Positions 27,618-36,974 are shown, counted from the first letter of the stretch. The stretch: 64,000 nt of DNA from Candidatus Marispirochaeta associata (GCA_001749745.1 JWTM01000532.1:310001-374000), one strand, 5' to 3'. The notes: generated by a model from the letters alone, not told the origin. Made by a program: numbers and translations.

Positions 27618-27953
27618 ATGAACTTCTCCGGGAAGGGACTCCTCTTCATGCTCCTGATCCTCTTTATCCTCAACCCGCTTCTTCCGCTCTATAGCCAGGA
27701 GACGGCGGAACCGATTCCCTATGATCCGGAGGAGTTCTCTTCGGGACTTCGCACCCTGCGTCGGGCGGAGATTATCTTCTTTGGTTCGGTCCCGATCACC
27801 TTTCTTATCTCCGGCTTGGGGTGGGAGCTCGGACAGGCCGCCGCAGGAGACTCCTATGCCTTTTCCGATGAACAGCACGGCTACAATGTATTGATTACCG
27901 CCGGAGCTCTCTCTTTCGGGATTGCTCTTATCGACTATCTTCTCGGTCTATAA
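27618..27953 (+). CDS. Small membrane protein, hypothetical
   Basis: 111 residues. An N-terminal hydrophobic stretch or signal (about 7-26) is followed by two more TM-like segments near 52-68 and 92-109. It lies 5 bp after yggS and 3 bp before rluD, so it is within one operon. No family is recognised. Confidence 0.7.
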   Translation: MNFSGKGLLFMLLILFILNPLLPLYSQETAEPIPYDPEEFSSGLRTLRRAEIIFFGSVPITFLISGLGWELGQAAAGDSYAFSDEQHGYNVLITAGALSFGIALIDYLLGL

Positions 27954-27956
27954 GGG

Positions 27957-28868
27957 ATGGATCAGCTCTACTGTTTTACTATCCTGAAGCATTACCCGCT
28001 GAGCATCAGAGCCGATCGTTTTATCTGCGACGAAGCCGGGATATGTACCCGCAATCAGCTCAAACAGCGTTTGAAGTCCCTTCGGATCGACGATAAGGAG
28101 GCCAAACCGGCCCGCAAGGTGGGCCCCGGCTCATCGATAGAGTTGCGTCTCTCCCCGCCGCCGAGGATCGAGGTAGTCCCGGAGGAGATGGAACTCGACG
28201 TCATCTTCGAAAATGCGGACGTGCTTGTGCTCAACAAGCCCCAGGGGCTGGTGGTTCACCCCGCGCCGGGCAATTATACCGGCACCCTGGTCCATGGTTT
28301 GCTCCATTATCATGACCAGGAGACCGAGCGGGATGATTACCGGCCGGGAATCGTTCATCGTCTCGACAAGGATACCAGCGGGATCCTCATTACCGCCAAA
28401 AACGATGCGGCCCACCACGCGCTGGCGGCTCAGTTTCAGGCGAAAACGACCGGGAAACAGTATCTGGCTCTCTGCCGGGGCGAGCTGTCGAGCAGGGAAG
28501 GGAGAATAGAGAACCGCCTCGGCCGCTCGATACGCAACCGTCAGCGCTTCACGGAGGTTGCATCAGGCGGCAAGGAGGCCCGCACGCGCTATCGGCTGAT
28601 AAAGACTTTTTCGGGGGTCTCCTTCGTGAGTCTCTACCCTGAAACTGGTCGGACCCATCAGCTTCGGGTGCACATGAAGGAGCTCGGCCATCCTATTCTG
28701 GGGGATCCCCTCTATGGGCGAGGCGATGCCGACGGCTGCAGTCTGATGCTGCACGCCTTCTGCTTAAAGATTATTCTGCCCGGGGAGAGTTCCCCTAGGC
28801 TCTTCTTCGCCAGACCGCCGATACGCTTCGCGGAACAGCTTCAAGGGCTTAGAGCAAATAAGGGTTGA
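27957..28868 (+). CDS. rluD: RluA/RluD-family 23S rRNA pseudouridine synthase
   Basis: 303 residues. An S4-like N-terminal region (about 15-75, RADRFICDE and TRNQLKQRL) precedes the catalytic domain. The active-site Asp lies in HRLDKDTSG (about 134-142). RTHQLRVHM and GHPILGDPLYG are also present. Exact uridine targets cannot be read from sequence. The last 20 bp overlap the convergent MBL-fold gene. Confidence 0.92.
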   Translation: MDQLYCFTILKHYPLSIRADRFICDEAGICTRNQLKQRLKSLRIDDKEAKPARKVGPGSSIELRLSPPPRIEVVPEEMELDVIFENADVLVLNKPQGLVVHPAPGNYTGTLVHGLLHYHDQETERDDYRPGIVHRLDKDTSGILITAKNDAAHHALAAQFQAKTTGKQYLALCRGELSSREGRIENRLGRSIRNRQRFTEVASGGKEARTRYRLIKTFSGVSFVSLYPETGRTHQLRVHMKELGHPILGDPLYGRGDADGCSLMLHAFCLKIILPGESSPRLFFARPPIRFAEQLQGLRANKG

Positions 28869-29406
28869 AGCGCCGTTCTGCCTCGATCGTACTGGGCGGA
28901 CCGTGCCCGGGATAAAGCACGCCGCGGTCATGCTTGAGTAGTCGCTCCTGAATAGCGTGAATCAAAAGCGCCTGGGCATAACGGTTGGGGGTCGATCCGA
29001 TGCTTCCGGCTTTAATCACATCTCCGGTGAAGAAGGCGTTGTCGATTCTATAGACCATGGAATCGCTTGAATGTCCCTGTATTTCGATACATTCGATCTC
29101 TAAATCGCCTATCTTCAGGATCTCTCCATCCTGAACCTGTATGGAATCGCGCTGCAAGAGATGGCGGGCGCTGCCGTAGAGATCTGCATCGTAGATCTTC
29201 AGCAGGGTGGCGCCGCCTCGGGTATGGCTCTCATGACCATGAGTTATGAGGACGGCCCGGACGTAGTAGCCGTTGTCCTCGATAAGATGCAGCAGCGGAA
29301 TATCCATCACGCCCGGATCGATAATAACCGCGTCCCCTCCGTCCCGGGGACCAACCAGGTAGCTGTTCGAAAAACCTAGAAAGGAGAAGTGGGTGTAGAC
29401 CTTCAT
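28849..29406 (-). CDS. Metallo-beta-lactamase-fold hydrolase (glyoxalase II-like) with altered metal motif
   Basis: 185 residues, a minimal MBL fold. Metal ligands are visible in THGHESH (55-61), IQGHSSDS, FFTGDVI and LYPGHGP. The first motif should read HxHxDH, but the metal-2 Asp is Ser here (S60). That may leave a single-metal or inactive enzyme. Family members hydrolyse thioesters or similar bonds. The stop overlaps rluD by 20 bp, and the start overlaps the end of the pentapeptide gene by 4 bp. Confidence 0.85.
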   Translation of the reverse strand: MKVYTHFSFLGFSNSYLVGPRDGGDAVIIDPGVMDIPLLHLIEDNGYYVRAVLITHGHESHTRGGATLLKIYDADLYGSARHLLQRDSIQVQDGEILKIGDLEIECIEIQGHSSDSMVYRIDNAFFTGDVIKAGSIGSTPNRYAQALLIHAIQERLLKHDRGVLYPGHGPPSTIEAERRFNPYLL

Positions 29407-30041
29407 CCCGGAAACTCTTCGGCGGAGAAATCCGCCTCTTCGTAATTGGAATACTTAAAATTGACGTTCTCCCGGACGGATCCAATGTAGCTGACCTTTT
29501 TCAGATTGCAGTCCATAAAGCGGACGTTGTCCAGCCGGGAGAGTACAAAGGTGGAGTAGTAGAGATCGGAGTCGCTGAAGTTGAGGTCCCTGCCATTAAT
29601 TCCATTGAAATTTGAATGGAGAATATCGGATCCGGAGAAATCACAGTCTTTGAACTGTGCTCCTGAGAATATGCAGTACTTCACGTCGCAGCCGGAGAAA
29701 CGACAGGATTCGAAGCGGGCGTTCTGGAATCGTGAGGCCAGGGCGACGCTCTCGGCAAAACTGCACTCAGCGAAGAGGGCGTCGTCGAAGACACAGTCTA
29801 CAAAGCGGTGCTTCTCCATATTCAAGCCGCGCAGATCGACTCCCTCCAAATGAAGATTCTCGTGCAGTTGCTCCTCACGCAGCAGATGTAAGAGGCGCTC
29901 TTGGTACTCCTCCGGATCCGGCAGATGCAGAATGCAGTGCTCGGCCCCGGTTAAATGACGACGTTCACACTCTGGTTCGGCACAGATCTGGCCTTTTATA
30001 TGCATATCCTCAAGCTTAGACCAATCTGCTTCAGGAGACAA
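29403..30041 (-). CDS. Pentapeptide-repeat protein with N-terminal Cys/His motif
   Basis: 212 residues. From about 70 to 205 it has repeated A(D/N)LXX-like units: the C-F-D-A and C-S-F-A series, then LNFSDSDLYYS and VRFMDCNLKK. These predict a right-handed beta-helix. The first 50 residues hold a possible metal site with C20, C24, H28, H35 and C36. A wider role is unknown; related repeats mimic DNA or act as scaffolds. It is coupled to the MBL-fold gene. Confidence 0.85.
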   Translation of the reverse strand: MSPEADWSKLEDMHIKGQICAEPECERRHLTGAEHCILHLPDPEEYQERLLHLLREEQLHENLHLEGVDLRGLNMEKHRFVDCVFDDALFAECSFAESVALASRFQNARFESCRFSGCDVKYCIFSGAQFKDCDFSGSDILHSNFNGINGRDLNFSDSDLYYSTFVLSRLDNVRFMDCNLKKVSYIGSVRENVNFKYSNYEEADFSAEEFPG

Positions 30042-30154
30042 GAGAAGGACCTAAATCAGGGACGCCTTGCTTGAACCGGAGAGGGAAATTCTATATGATG
30101 CCCACATTCTTTAACGGCAACCCGCCACGCAGGGCTTTAGGAAGGAAGGGAATT

Positions 30155-30436
30155 ATGGGAATCCGCGGGGAAGTCTTTTCATCGAAAACTTCTGTAGGAA
30201 AACGCACCTATTTTTTTAATGTGAAAGAGAACCGCCACGGTGATCTCTTTCTCAATATCGTAGAAAGTAAGAAACATGAAGGCACCGGATTCGAACGGCA
30301 TTCGGTGATCGTATTCGGCGAGGATCTGGAAGATTTCGTCGGCGAGTTCCAAAAAGCAGTGGAGTTCATGCAGCAGCGCCCTCAGGGCCCCGGTCGCGAG
30401 AAGGACCGGGATACGAAAAAGCGGGATAAAGACTAA
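30155..30436 (+). CDS. PUR-domain nucleic-acid-binding protein (BpuR-like)
   Basis: 93 residues from ATG 30155, preceded by GGAAGG at 8 bp. An upstream ATG at 30071 would add 28 unlikely residues. It has one PUR repeat (GIRGEVFSSKTSVGKRTYFF, then the SVIVFGEDLEDF block), matching the family annotated DUF3276 and the Borrelia protein BpuR, which binds DNA and RNA as a dimer. The tail is highly charged. It is convergent with rnhB. Confidence 0.85.
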   Translation: MGIRGEVFSSKTSVGKRTYFFNVKENRHGDLFLNIVESKKHEGTGFERHSVIVFGEDLEDFVGEFQKAVEFMQQRPQGPGREKDRDTKKRDKD

Positions 30437-30445
30437 TGCGCCCGA

Positions 30446-31018
30446 TCAGGTCAGGGGTGCGACCGTAAAACTCAGACGCTGGATAGGGCTGGGTCCCAGG
30501 CGCAGACAGGCCTCGCGGTGAGCTCGCGTCGGGTAGCCTTTATGCCTCTCGTAGCCGTACTCCGGCTCGAACCACGAGTAACGGAGCATCCATTGATCCC
30601 TGACCACCTTGGCGACGATCGAAGCCGCCATAACCGCCGGAACTTGCGCATCCGCCTTGATCCGCGCTTCACCTGCGGCGGGAATCGCCGGGAAGTCCCG
30701 GCCGTCGACTATGACATAATCTGAGCTCTCCGGCAGGGCCTCGAACGCTCGGGCCATAGCGATGAGGGAGGCTTGTAGGATATTGATCCTATCGATCTCC
30801 TCCGGCCAGGACCAGCCGATTCCGATGGGAGTCCGATACTCCTGGAGCAGCCAAAAGAGCTCCTCCCGACGGGGGGCGCTCAGTTTCTTAGAGTCATTGA
30901 GTCGGGAAACTGGAAAGTCTTTACCGAGGATAACCGCCGCCGCCGTCACCGGTCCCGCCAAAGGCCCGCGGCCGGCTTCATCGATACCGCATACCCGGTT
31001 TTCGCTCATGAATTTCAT
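30446..31018 (-). CDS. rnhB: Ribonuclease HII
   Basis: 190 residues. It cuts the RNA strand of RNA-DNA hybrids at embedded ribonucleotides. Active-site residues are in GIDEAGRGPLAGPV (D13, E14), the VDGRD segment and the AASIVAKVVRD block, which bear the two further acidic positions. A second in-frame ATG three codons in (31009) is equally plausible as the start. Confidence 0.96.
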   Translation of the reverse strand: MKFMSENRVCGIDEAGRGPLAGPVTAAAVILGKDFPVSRLNDSKKLSAPRREELFWLLQEYRTPIGIGWSWPEEIDRINILQASLIAMARAFEALPESSDYVIVDGRDFPAIPAAGEARIKADAQVPAVMAASIVAKVVRDQWMLRYSWFEPEYGYERHKGYPTRAHREACLRLGPSPIQRLSFTVAPLT

Positions 31019-31143
31019 CGCCTGTGAGGGTAGCCGGTTAATCCTGATGCCGCAAGAGTACTTTGCTTGACGCTCTGTAGCTGGTAGTATTAGATAGAAT
31101 GCGAGTAAATGGTCTAAATATGGAAAGAGTAGGACAGAAATAG

Positions 31144-34023
31144 GTGTTCTTAAAAAATATCGAAGTCTTCGGATTCAAGTCATTCGCCGATCGGGTAAAG
31201 ATCGATTTCTCACCGGGCATATCGGCCCTTATAGGGCCCAACGGCTGCGGCAAGAGCAACGTGGTCGATTCAATCAAATGGGTTTTAGGAGAACAGTCCT
31301 CGAAGACCCTCCGGGCCGACCGTATGGAGGACGTGATTTTCAACGGCACCGAACAGCGCAAGGCGCTGAACGTGGCCGAGGTCACCCTTACCCTCAGCAA
31401 TGATGAGGGTCTCCTCCCGATGGACATGCCGGAAATCGCCATCAAACGACGCCTCTACCGCTCCGGCGAGAGCGAATACTTTGTGAACAATACCCCGGTT
31501 AAACTGCGGGAGCTCAGAGAACTCTTCTTCGATACGGGAGTGGGGAAGTCGGCCTACTCCATCATGGAGCAGGGGAAGATTGATCAGATCCTCTCCAACA
31601 AGCCCGAGGAGCGGCGCTACATCTTCGAAGAAGCCGCGGGAATCACCAAGTTCAAGATAAAAGGGGCCGAGGCGGAGCGAAAGATTACCCGAACCGAGGA
31701 GAATATGCGCCAGGTCGAGGGCATCCTCGGCGAGGTTAAGCGCTCCTATGATTCCTTGAAGAAGCAGGCCGAGAAGACCGATCTCTACCGGGGCTACCGG
31801 GAAGAGATATTCGAACTGGAACTCTCGATCCAGCTCCTCAAATTGAAAGACTTTCTGGAAGGGGAGAACGAGAAAGAGAAGGCCTTGGCCGAGAAGAGCT
31901 CCCTCAGGGATTCTATCAAGGCGGAGATCGATACTATAAACGAGTCCTTAGAAGAGAACCTCGATCAGGTAAATACCATGGAGTCTGATTTAATCGAGAG
32001 TCAGAAGAAACTTTATGGTATCGATCTGGAAAAAGGGAATCTGCAGAATCAGCAGGCTATTATCAGCGAGCGCAAGGGAGAGCTCAAGCGGCATCTCGAA
32101 TACTGTCTGAACCGCAAAAAGCAGTTGGAAGAGAAGCAGGCTGAGCTGAAAGCCTCTCTGGACCAGAAGCGACAGGGATTGGAGGAGCTCAAGGAACGGC
32201 ATGCGGGAATCGAGATCAATATCGGCGAGTTTGAGGAGCGGATCAGCCATTCCCAGCAGAAGATTCAGAGCAACGAAGAGCGGGTTGAAAAGCTCAATTC
32301 CGGAATTGAAGCCGATGAGGGACGTATTACCGAGCTACAGGATCAACTCCGCTCCCTGACCGACGATATCGTGCGTCAGTTGGACAGCAAACTCGCCGAA
32401 AGCGGCTACTCCCATACCGAGCGTATCCGGATCGAGGAATCGGTGCGCGAGCGGATCGATAAGCTGGCGATTCATTTGCGGGGAAAAAGAGACCTGATCG
32501 GAGATCTCGACTCCTTGAGCGAGATCGCAGAAAAGGAGCGTCGGGATCTCGTCGCATCCGTCCGGAGCGGATTGGACGAGTCCTTAAACGGGTTGGATGA
32601 GTTAAAGAGTGAATTCCAGCACTACACCGCCTCTATTCCGGGCTTTTTGGACGATTTTCTGGCCCCCGAAGGAACGATGACCAAGAAGCGCAAGATCGAC
32701 GAAGAGGTTGAGAAGACCCGTACCTCGATCAGCGACAAAAAAGAGGAGATAGCCTCCCTCCAGCAGGAGAATCGGACCCTCTTCGTCAAGATTGAGGAGT
32801 ACCGCGGAACCTTGCAGGATCTGCGGGTCAGCAAGGCACAGGCTGCCGCGCAGATTACCGCCGCAGAGGATGCCCTGGCGCAGACCGGCAAAGAGATCTC
32901 CGATATCGCTGTCTCCATTGAGGAAAATCAGAACGACGCCGACGAGACCAATGCCAAGTTGGAATCGACCCAGAAGCGGATCGCCGTACTCCAGGAGCGG
33001 CAGGATGAGATTCTCCAGGAGGAGAAGAGCCTCAGAAAGAGCCTCGATCAGCTGGAAAAGAATATCAGCAAGCGTAACAAGGATGCCCTTCAGAAAGAGA
33101 AAAATCTGAAGGATAAGATGGCCAAGCTCGCGCAGACCCAATCATCGGTCGAGAAGATCCATGTGGAACTCTCGGCCGTTAAAACCGAGATCCGAAACCT
33201 CTTCGAGAACTTCCGGGAGAAGCACTCCCGGGATCTGAATGAGTTCGAGGATCGTATGTACGAGATCCGGGAAGATGCTAAATCCCTGCGTGAGAAGCTT
33301 GCGAAGGTGCGGGAACAGCTGCGTCAGCTGGGGCATGTCAATCTGATGGCCCCCGAGGAGTTTGCGGAGGTAAAGGAACGTTACGACTTCCTCGAAGGAC
33401 AGCTGACTGATCTGCGCAAGGCCCGGGAGGATCTGAATACCATTACCAAGCAGATCCGTCACGAGTCATCCGAGCTCTTCTTGAAGACCTACGAGAAGAT
33501 CAAGCGAAATTTTCACTCCACCTTCCGCAGGCTCTTCGGCGGCGGACGGGGGGAATTGAAGCTTACCGATCCCGATCATGTACTCACCTCCGGAATCGAG
33601 ATCTTTGCGCAGCCTCCCGGCAAGCGTCTGGAGAATATTACTCTCCTCTCCGGCGGCGAGCGCAGTCTGACTGCCGTGGCGCTGCTCTTCGCCACCTACA
33701 TGGTTCGCCCCTCTCCCTTCTGTATCCTGGACGAGATCGATGCCGCCCTGGATGAGAACAATGTGGGACGATTCGTGACCATGCTCATGGAGTTCGCCCA
33801 CTCATCACAGTTTATTGTTATTACCCATAACAAGAAGACCGTGGCCGGGGCTCAGACGATGCTCGGTATTACCATGGAGGAGTCGGGGGTCTCGAAGATC
33901 ATCGCTATCCGGGTCGATGATTCCGGCGGCGTTAATCTCGACGATGCGGCCCCCGAAGAGGAGTCTCCGGAACTGGAGCTCGAAGGGGCTCAGGTCGCCG
34001 AGACGGAGGGTAGCAGGGAGTGA
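31144..34023 (+). CDS. smc: Chromosome segregation SMC protein, short, without a recognisable hinge
   Basis: 959 residues from a GTG start, against about 1150-1200 for a standard bacterial SMC. The ATPase head is complete: Walker A GPNGCGKSN (32-40), signature LSGGERS (about 836-842), Walker B FCILDEIDAALDENN. Long coiled coil fills about 170-780. The centre (about 395-515), where a hinge with conserved Gly pairs should be, is instead charged and helical with no such motif. SMC condenses and segregates chromosomes with ScpAB. A promoter-like TTGACG lies at 31067. The stop overlaps the next gene. Confidence 0.93.
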   Translation: MFLKNIEVFGFKSFADRVKIDFSPGISALIGPNGCGKSNVVDSIKWVLGEQSSKTLRADRMEDVIFNGTEQRKALNVAEVTLTLSNDEGLLPMDMPEIAIKRRLYRSGESEYFVNNTPVKLRELRELFFDTGVGKSAYSIMEQGKIDQILSNKPEERRYIFEEAAGITKFKIKGAEAERKITRTEENMRQVEGILGEVKRSYDSLKKQAEKTDLYRGYREEIFELELSIQLLKLKDFLEGENEKEKALAEKSSLRDSIKAEIDTINESLEENLDQVNTMESDLIESQKKLYGIDLEKGNLQNQQAIISERKGELKRHLEYCLNRKKQLEEKQAELKASLDQKRQGLEELKERHAGIEINIGEFEERISHSQQKIQSNEERVEKLNSGIEADEGRITELQDQLRSLTDDIVRQLDSKLAESGYSHTERIRIEESVRERIDKLAIHLRGKRDLIGDLDSLSEIAEKERRDLVASVRSGLDESLNGLDELKSEFQHYTASIPGFLDDFLAPEGTMTKKRKIDEEVEKTRTSISDKKEEIASLQQENRTLFVKIEEYRGTLQDLRVSKAQAAAQITAAEDALAQTGKEISDIAVSIEENQNDADETNAKLESTQKRIAVLQERQDEILQEEKSLRKSLDQLEKNISKRNKDALQKEKNLKDKMAKLAQTQSSVEKIHVELSAVKTEIRNLFENFREKHSRDLNEFEDRMYEIREDAKSLREKLAKVREQLRQLGHVNLMAPEEFAEVKERYDFLEGQLTDLRKAREDLNTITKQIRHESSELFLKTYEKIKRNFHSTFRRLFGGGRGELKLTDPDHVLTSGIEIFAQPPGKRLENITLLSGGERSLTAVALLFATYMVRPSPFCILDEIDAALDENNVGRFVTMLMEFAHSSQFIVITHNKKTVAGAQTMLGITMEESGVSKIIAIRVDDSGGVNLDDAAPEEESPELELEGAQVAETEGSRE

Positions 34024-34397
34024 AGCTCGGAGGGCAAAGAGGTGTAGCGAAACTCTTCTCTTCCCGTTCTTTTCTGATCTACATTCTCACGGTGCTCGCC
34101 ATCGCCCTCCTATCCGTACTTTTTCTGCTGTTGACGCACCCCGGCGGTCCGGTTCAAGCCCGCTCCGAAGCTCCGCCGACTGTGGATAATCAAGATTTCC
34201 CGTACCACCGCATCCTCATCCCTGAGGAGACCCTCGAACTCATCCCCGGCGGTTTCGCCCCTATTCGGGAGCCTCGGGAATACTGGGATCAGGAAACGGT
34301 CGACCGTTACTGGATAGATCCCGCGCCTATAGTAGAAGAGCTGCTTCGAGAAGAGAACCGACGCCTGGTGGAGGATATCTTTGAATCCCTCCCCTAG
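34020..34397 (+). CDS. Single-pass membrane protein, hypothetical
   Basis: 125 residues with one TM segment (about 17-38) and a short basic cytoplasmic N-terminus. The periplasmic part is Pro/Glu-rich with no known domain. The GTG start overlaps the smc stop (4 bp) and its end overlaps the next gene by 17 bp, so all three are coupled. Confidence 0.65.
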   Translation: MKLGGQRGVAKLFSSRSFLIYILTVLAIALLSVLFLLLTHPGGPVQARSEAPPTVDNQDFPYHRILIPEETLELIPGGFAPIREPREYWDQETVDRYWIDPAPIVEELLREENRRLVEDIFESLP

Positions 34398-35535
34398 TCG
34401 CCTAATCATCCCAGTAGCCTTGCTCCTCCTCTCTACAATTAGCCTTGTCTGCGAAGAGGCGGTCGACCCGCTCCTGCCGCCGGAGCTCGGCTTTATTGAG
34501 GACATACAGCTTCCGCCGGGACCGGCCTCCGAGATCGCCGAATATCATCTGAAACCGAAACCTGCAGCTCCGGCGAAAGCGGCGCCGGCGGCTGAAACGC
34601 CTGCAGCTGCCGCCCCCGCTCCTGTGTCCTCCGCGCCCAGACCATCCGCGCCCCCGGAACCGGAACCGGAACCGGAGATTGTCGCTGATTTCTCCGGCGA
34701 GCCGGATCTGGTTGCTCCCGAAGATGAGCTCTTCAGCCTCTTTTTAGACGGGAGCGGCTGGTTATTTACCCGAACCATCTCCTCCGCCGGGGATGAGGAG
34801 GGAATCGATTACCGCGGGCGCAGCCGGGAGTCCGGCGGGATTCGTTTTTCATTCGCCAGCCGGGGGAGGGGACTTTATAGGCTGATATTTATGCAGAGCA
34901 GCGCCTCCGGAAATCCGGGGGCGAGCAGCAGCTATCTGGTGGAAGTACTGCCGGAGGATCAATTCCTCGCCCTGGTCAGCGGAACCGATACGCCCCCCGA
35001 CGACGAAGCGGAGCCCAGCGCAGAAGAGGAAGGGAAGGAGGAAAGAGAAAGGGCTGAGGCAATGCAGGCGGACCTGGAGAGAGCCAAGGAACTCCTCTTC
35101 GACGGCCGATACCGGGAGGCGGGGATTGCTTTAGAAGGCGACTTCTCCGCGCTGGAGACCGATTCGGTCGAACTCTGGACCTTGCGCTTCGCCTTATCAA
35201 GCCTGACCGATAGCGAAAACATCCCGCCCCGGACCGAAGCTGAGATGACTATCACCCTGATCGACCGACTCTTGAGTCTGGCCGCACTGCTCGGGGGGCA
35301 GGCGGAGCTCGATATTCTACATGGAGCCTACCGCTATTTCGAGAGCCACAGCTATGCCGATCGGCTGCTCTTCAGGCTCGCATCCCGCTACGAGAGTGCG
35401 GGGCCACTGAGGGATATCGAGGCGGCGGTACGCTTCTACGGCCTGATTCTAAAGGAATTTCCTTTAAGTCCTTTCTGGGATGCGGCGGAACGGCGGAAGA
35501 TCTATCTTGAACGGCATTTCCTTCTAATACGGTAA
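34381..35535 (+). CDS. Exported Ala/Pro-rich protein with TPR-like C-terminus
   Basis: 384 residues from a TTG start. A signal peptide (about 1-24) is followed by an Ala/Pro low-complexity linker (about 56-100) ending in repeated Pro-Glu. A beta-rich module (about 105-195, SGSGWLF-like) follows, and then helical repeats (about 220-380) of tetratricopeptide style. I recognise no named family. The linker suggests a periplasm-spanning or wall-binding design. Confidence 0.65.
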   Translation: MNPSPSRLIIPVALLLLSTISLVCEEAVDPLLPPELGFIEDIQLPPGPASEIAEYHLKPKPAAPAKAAPAAETPAAAAPAPVSSAPRPSAPPEPEPEPEIVADFSGEPDLVAPEDELFSLFLDGSGWLFTRTISSAGDEEGIDYRGRSRESGGIRFSFASRGRGLYRLIFMQSSASGNPGASSSYLVEVLPEDQFLALVSGTDTPPDDEAEPSAEEEGKEERERAEAMQADLERAKELLFDGRYREAGIALEGDFSALETDSVELWTLRFALSSLTDSENIPPRTEAEMTITLIDRLLSLAALLGGQAELDILHGAYRYFESHSYADRLLFRLASRYESAGPLRDIEAAVRFYGLILKEFPLSPFWDAAERRKIYLERHFLLIR

Positions 35536-35565
35536 GTTGCTCTGCATTCCGATACCCCTATCCCA

Positions 35566-35593
35566 TTGACAGCGCCCCTCCGTTTCGTATATA
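35566..35593 (+). promoter_or_regulatory. Promoter of the ffh-rplS operon
   Basis: TTGACA (35566-35571), 16-bp spacer, TATATA (35588-35593), or TATAAC with an 18-bp spacer. It lies 43 bp before ffh. Confidence 0.75.
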
Positions 35594-35636
35594 ACTGACC
35601 TAAAACTCTCACGGGGTGGGGTTAGACGCGTAGTTC

Positions 35637-36974
35637 ATGTTCGATAAATTGACGAATACATTTTCAGACGTATTTCGGCAGATCTCAGGCAAATCGGCTA
35701 TCAGCGAGAAGAACATCCAGGATGCGGTTGAGCAGATCAAGCTCGCCCTACTCGAAGCGGATGTGAACCTGAGAGTGGTCCGGCGTTTCGTCAACCACAC
35801 CATTGAGGAAGCCAAGGGCGAATCTGTCTTGAGGGCGGTAGATCCGGGACAGCAGTTCGTTAAGATCGTCCACGACCGCCTGGTTTCCCTCCTCGGGTCG
35901 GAGACGCAGGGTCTGGAGCTGAAAGGGCCTGACACCCTGAGTTCGATTCTCTTCATGGGACTCCAGGGATCCGGTAAGACCACCAGCTGTTCAAAGCTGG
36001 CTTTGCGCCTCAAGAAGGAAGGACGCAAACCCTTACTGGTAGCGGCCGACCTGGTACGTCCCGCGGCGGTTAAACAGCTGCAGGTGCTCGGGGAACAGAT
36101 CGATGTTCCGGTCTTCGCAATAGAGGGCGAAAAGAACCCGACCAAGGTTGCCAAAGAGGCCTTGAAGCATGCCAAGAAGCACAGCTTCAATACCATGATC
36201 GTCGATACTTCGGGGCGCATGCATCTCGACGAAGCCCTGATGAAAGAGATCCGGGATGTGCATAAGATCCTCGATCCCTCGGAAGCACTCCTGGTGGCAG
36301 ATGCTATGACCGGGCAACAGGCGGTGGAGATCGCCAAGGAGTTCAACGAGACGGTCGGCATCTCAGGCGTCATCTTGAGTAAGTTCGACTCCGATACCCG
36401 GGGCGGCGCGGCCCTCTCGTTGAAGAGCGTCACCAAGAAGCCGATTAAGTTTATCGGTGTCGGGGAGAAACCAGAGGATTTCGAGCCCTTTCATCCGGAG
36501 CGAATGGCCACCCGGATCCTTGGAATGGGCGATGTCGTTTCCCTGGTCGAGAAGGCCCAGGAGACCATCGAGGTGGAGGAAGCCGAAGAGCTGCAGAAGA
36601 AGCTTATCTCTTCGACCTTCACCCTGCAGGATTATTTAGAACAGTTTACAAGAATAAAAAAAATGGGTAGTCTGCAGTCTCTTGTCGAAATGATTCCCGG
36701 GATGAAGGGGAATATCGACGAAGACGCCATCGATACGAGTGAGATGAAGCGGGAAGAGGCGATCATCCTCTCCATGACGCCGAAGGAGCGGGAGAATCAC
36801 CGGATTATCAGTCCTTCGCGCCGCAAGCGGATCGCCGCGGGCAGCGGCACCTCGGTATTCGATGTGAACAGGCTCTTGAAGAAGTTTGAAAAGATGCGTC
36901 TGATGATGAAGAAAATGACCAAGAACAAGAAACTTCAGGCACAGATGCTCTCGCAGTTTAGCGGAAAAATATAG
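35637..36974 (+). CDS. ffh: Signal recognition particle protein Ffh
   Basis: 445 residues. It has an N helical bundle (1-90) and a GTPase domain with GLQGSGKTT (about 105-113), DTSGRMHLD and TKLDSD-like SKFDSDTRGG. The Met-rich M domain (about 325-440) ends in a run RLMMKKMTKNKK that binds 4.5S RNA. It targets nascent membrane proteins. It heads the conserved ffh-rpsP-khpA-rimM-trmD-rplS operon. I did not find the 4.5S RNA gene in the window. Confidence 0.97.
   Translation: MFDKLTNTFSDVFRQISGKSAISEKNIQDAVEQIKLALLEADVNLRVVRRFVNHTIEEAKGESVLRAVDPGQQFVKIVHDRLVSLLGSETQGLELKGPDTLSSILFMGLQGSGKTTSCSKLALRLKKEGRKPLLVAADLVRPAAVKQLQVLGEQIDVPVFAIEGEKNPTKVAKEALKHAKKHSFNTMIVDTSGRMHLDEALMKEIRDVHKILDPSEALLVADAMTGQQAVEIAKEFNETVGISGVILSKFDSDTRGGAALSLKSVTKKPIKFIGVGEKPEDFEPFHPERMATRILGMGDVVSLVEKAQETIEVEEAEELQKKLISSTFTLQDYLEQFTRIKKMGSLQSLVEMIPGMKGNIDEDAIDTSEMKREEAIILSMTPKERENHRIISPSRRKRIAAGSGTSVFDVNRLLKKFEKMRLMMKKMTKNKKLQAQMLSQFSGKI

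Noticed and set aside
31067-31090. Promoter of smc
   Set aside because: TTGACG is present, but -10 candidates (TTAGAT or TAGATA) are ambiguous; mentioned only with the smc gene.
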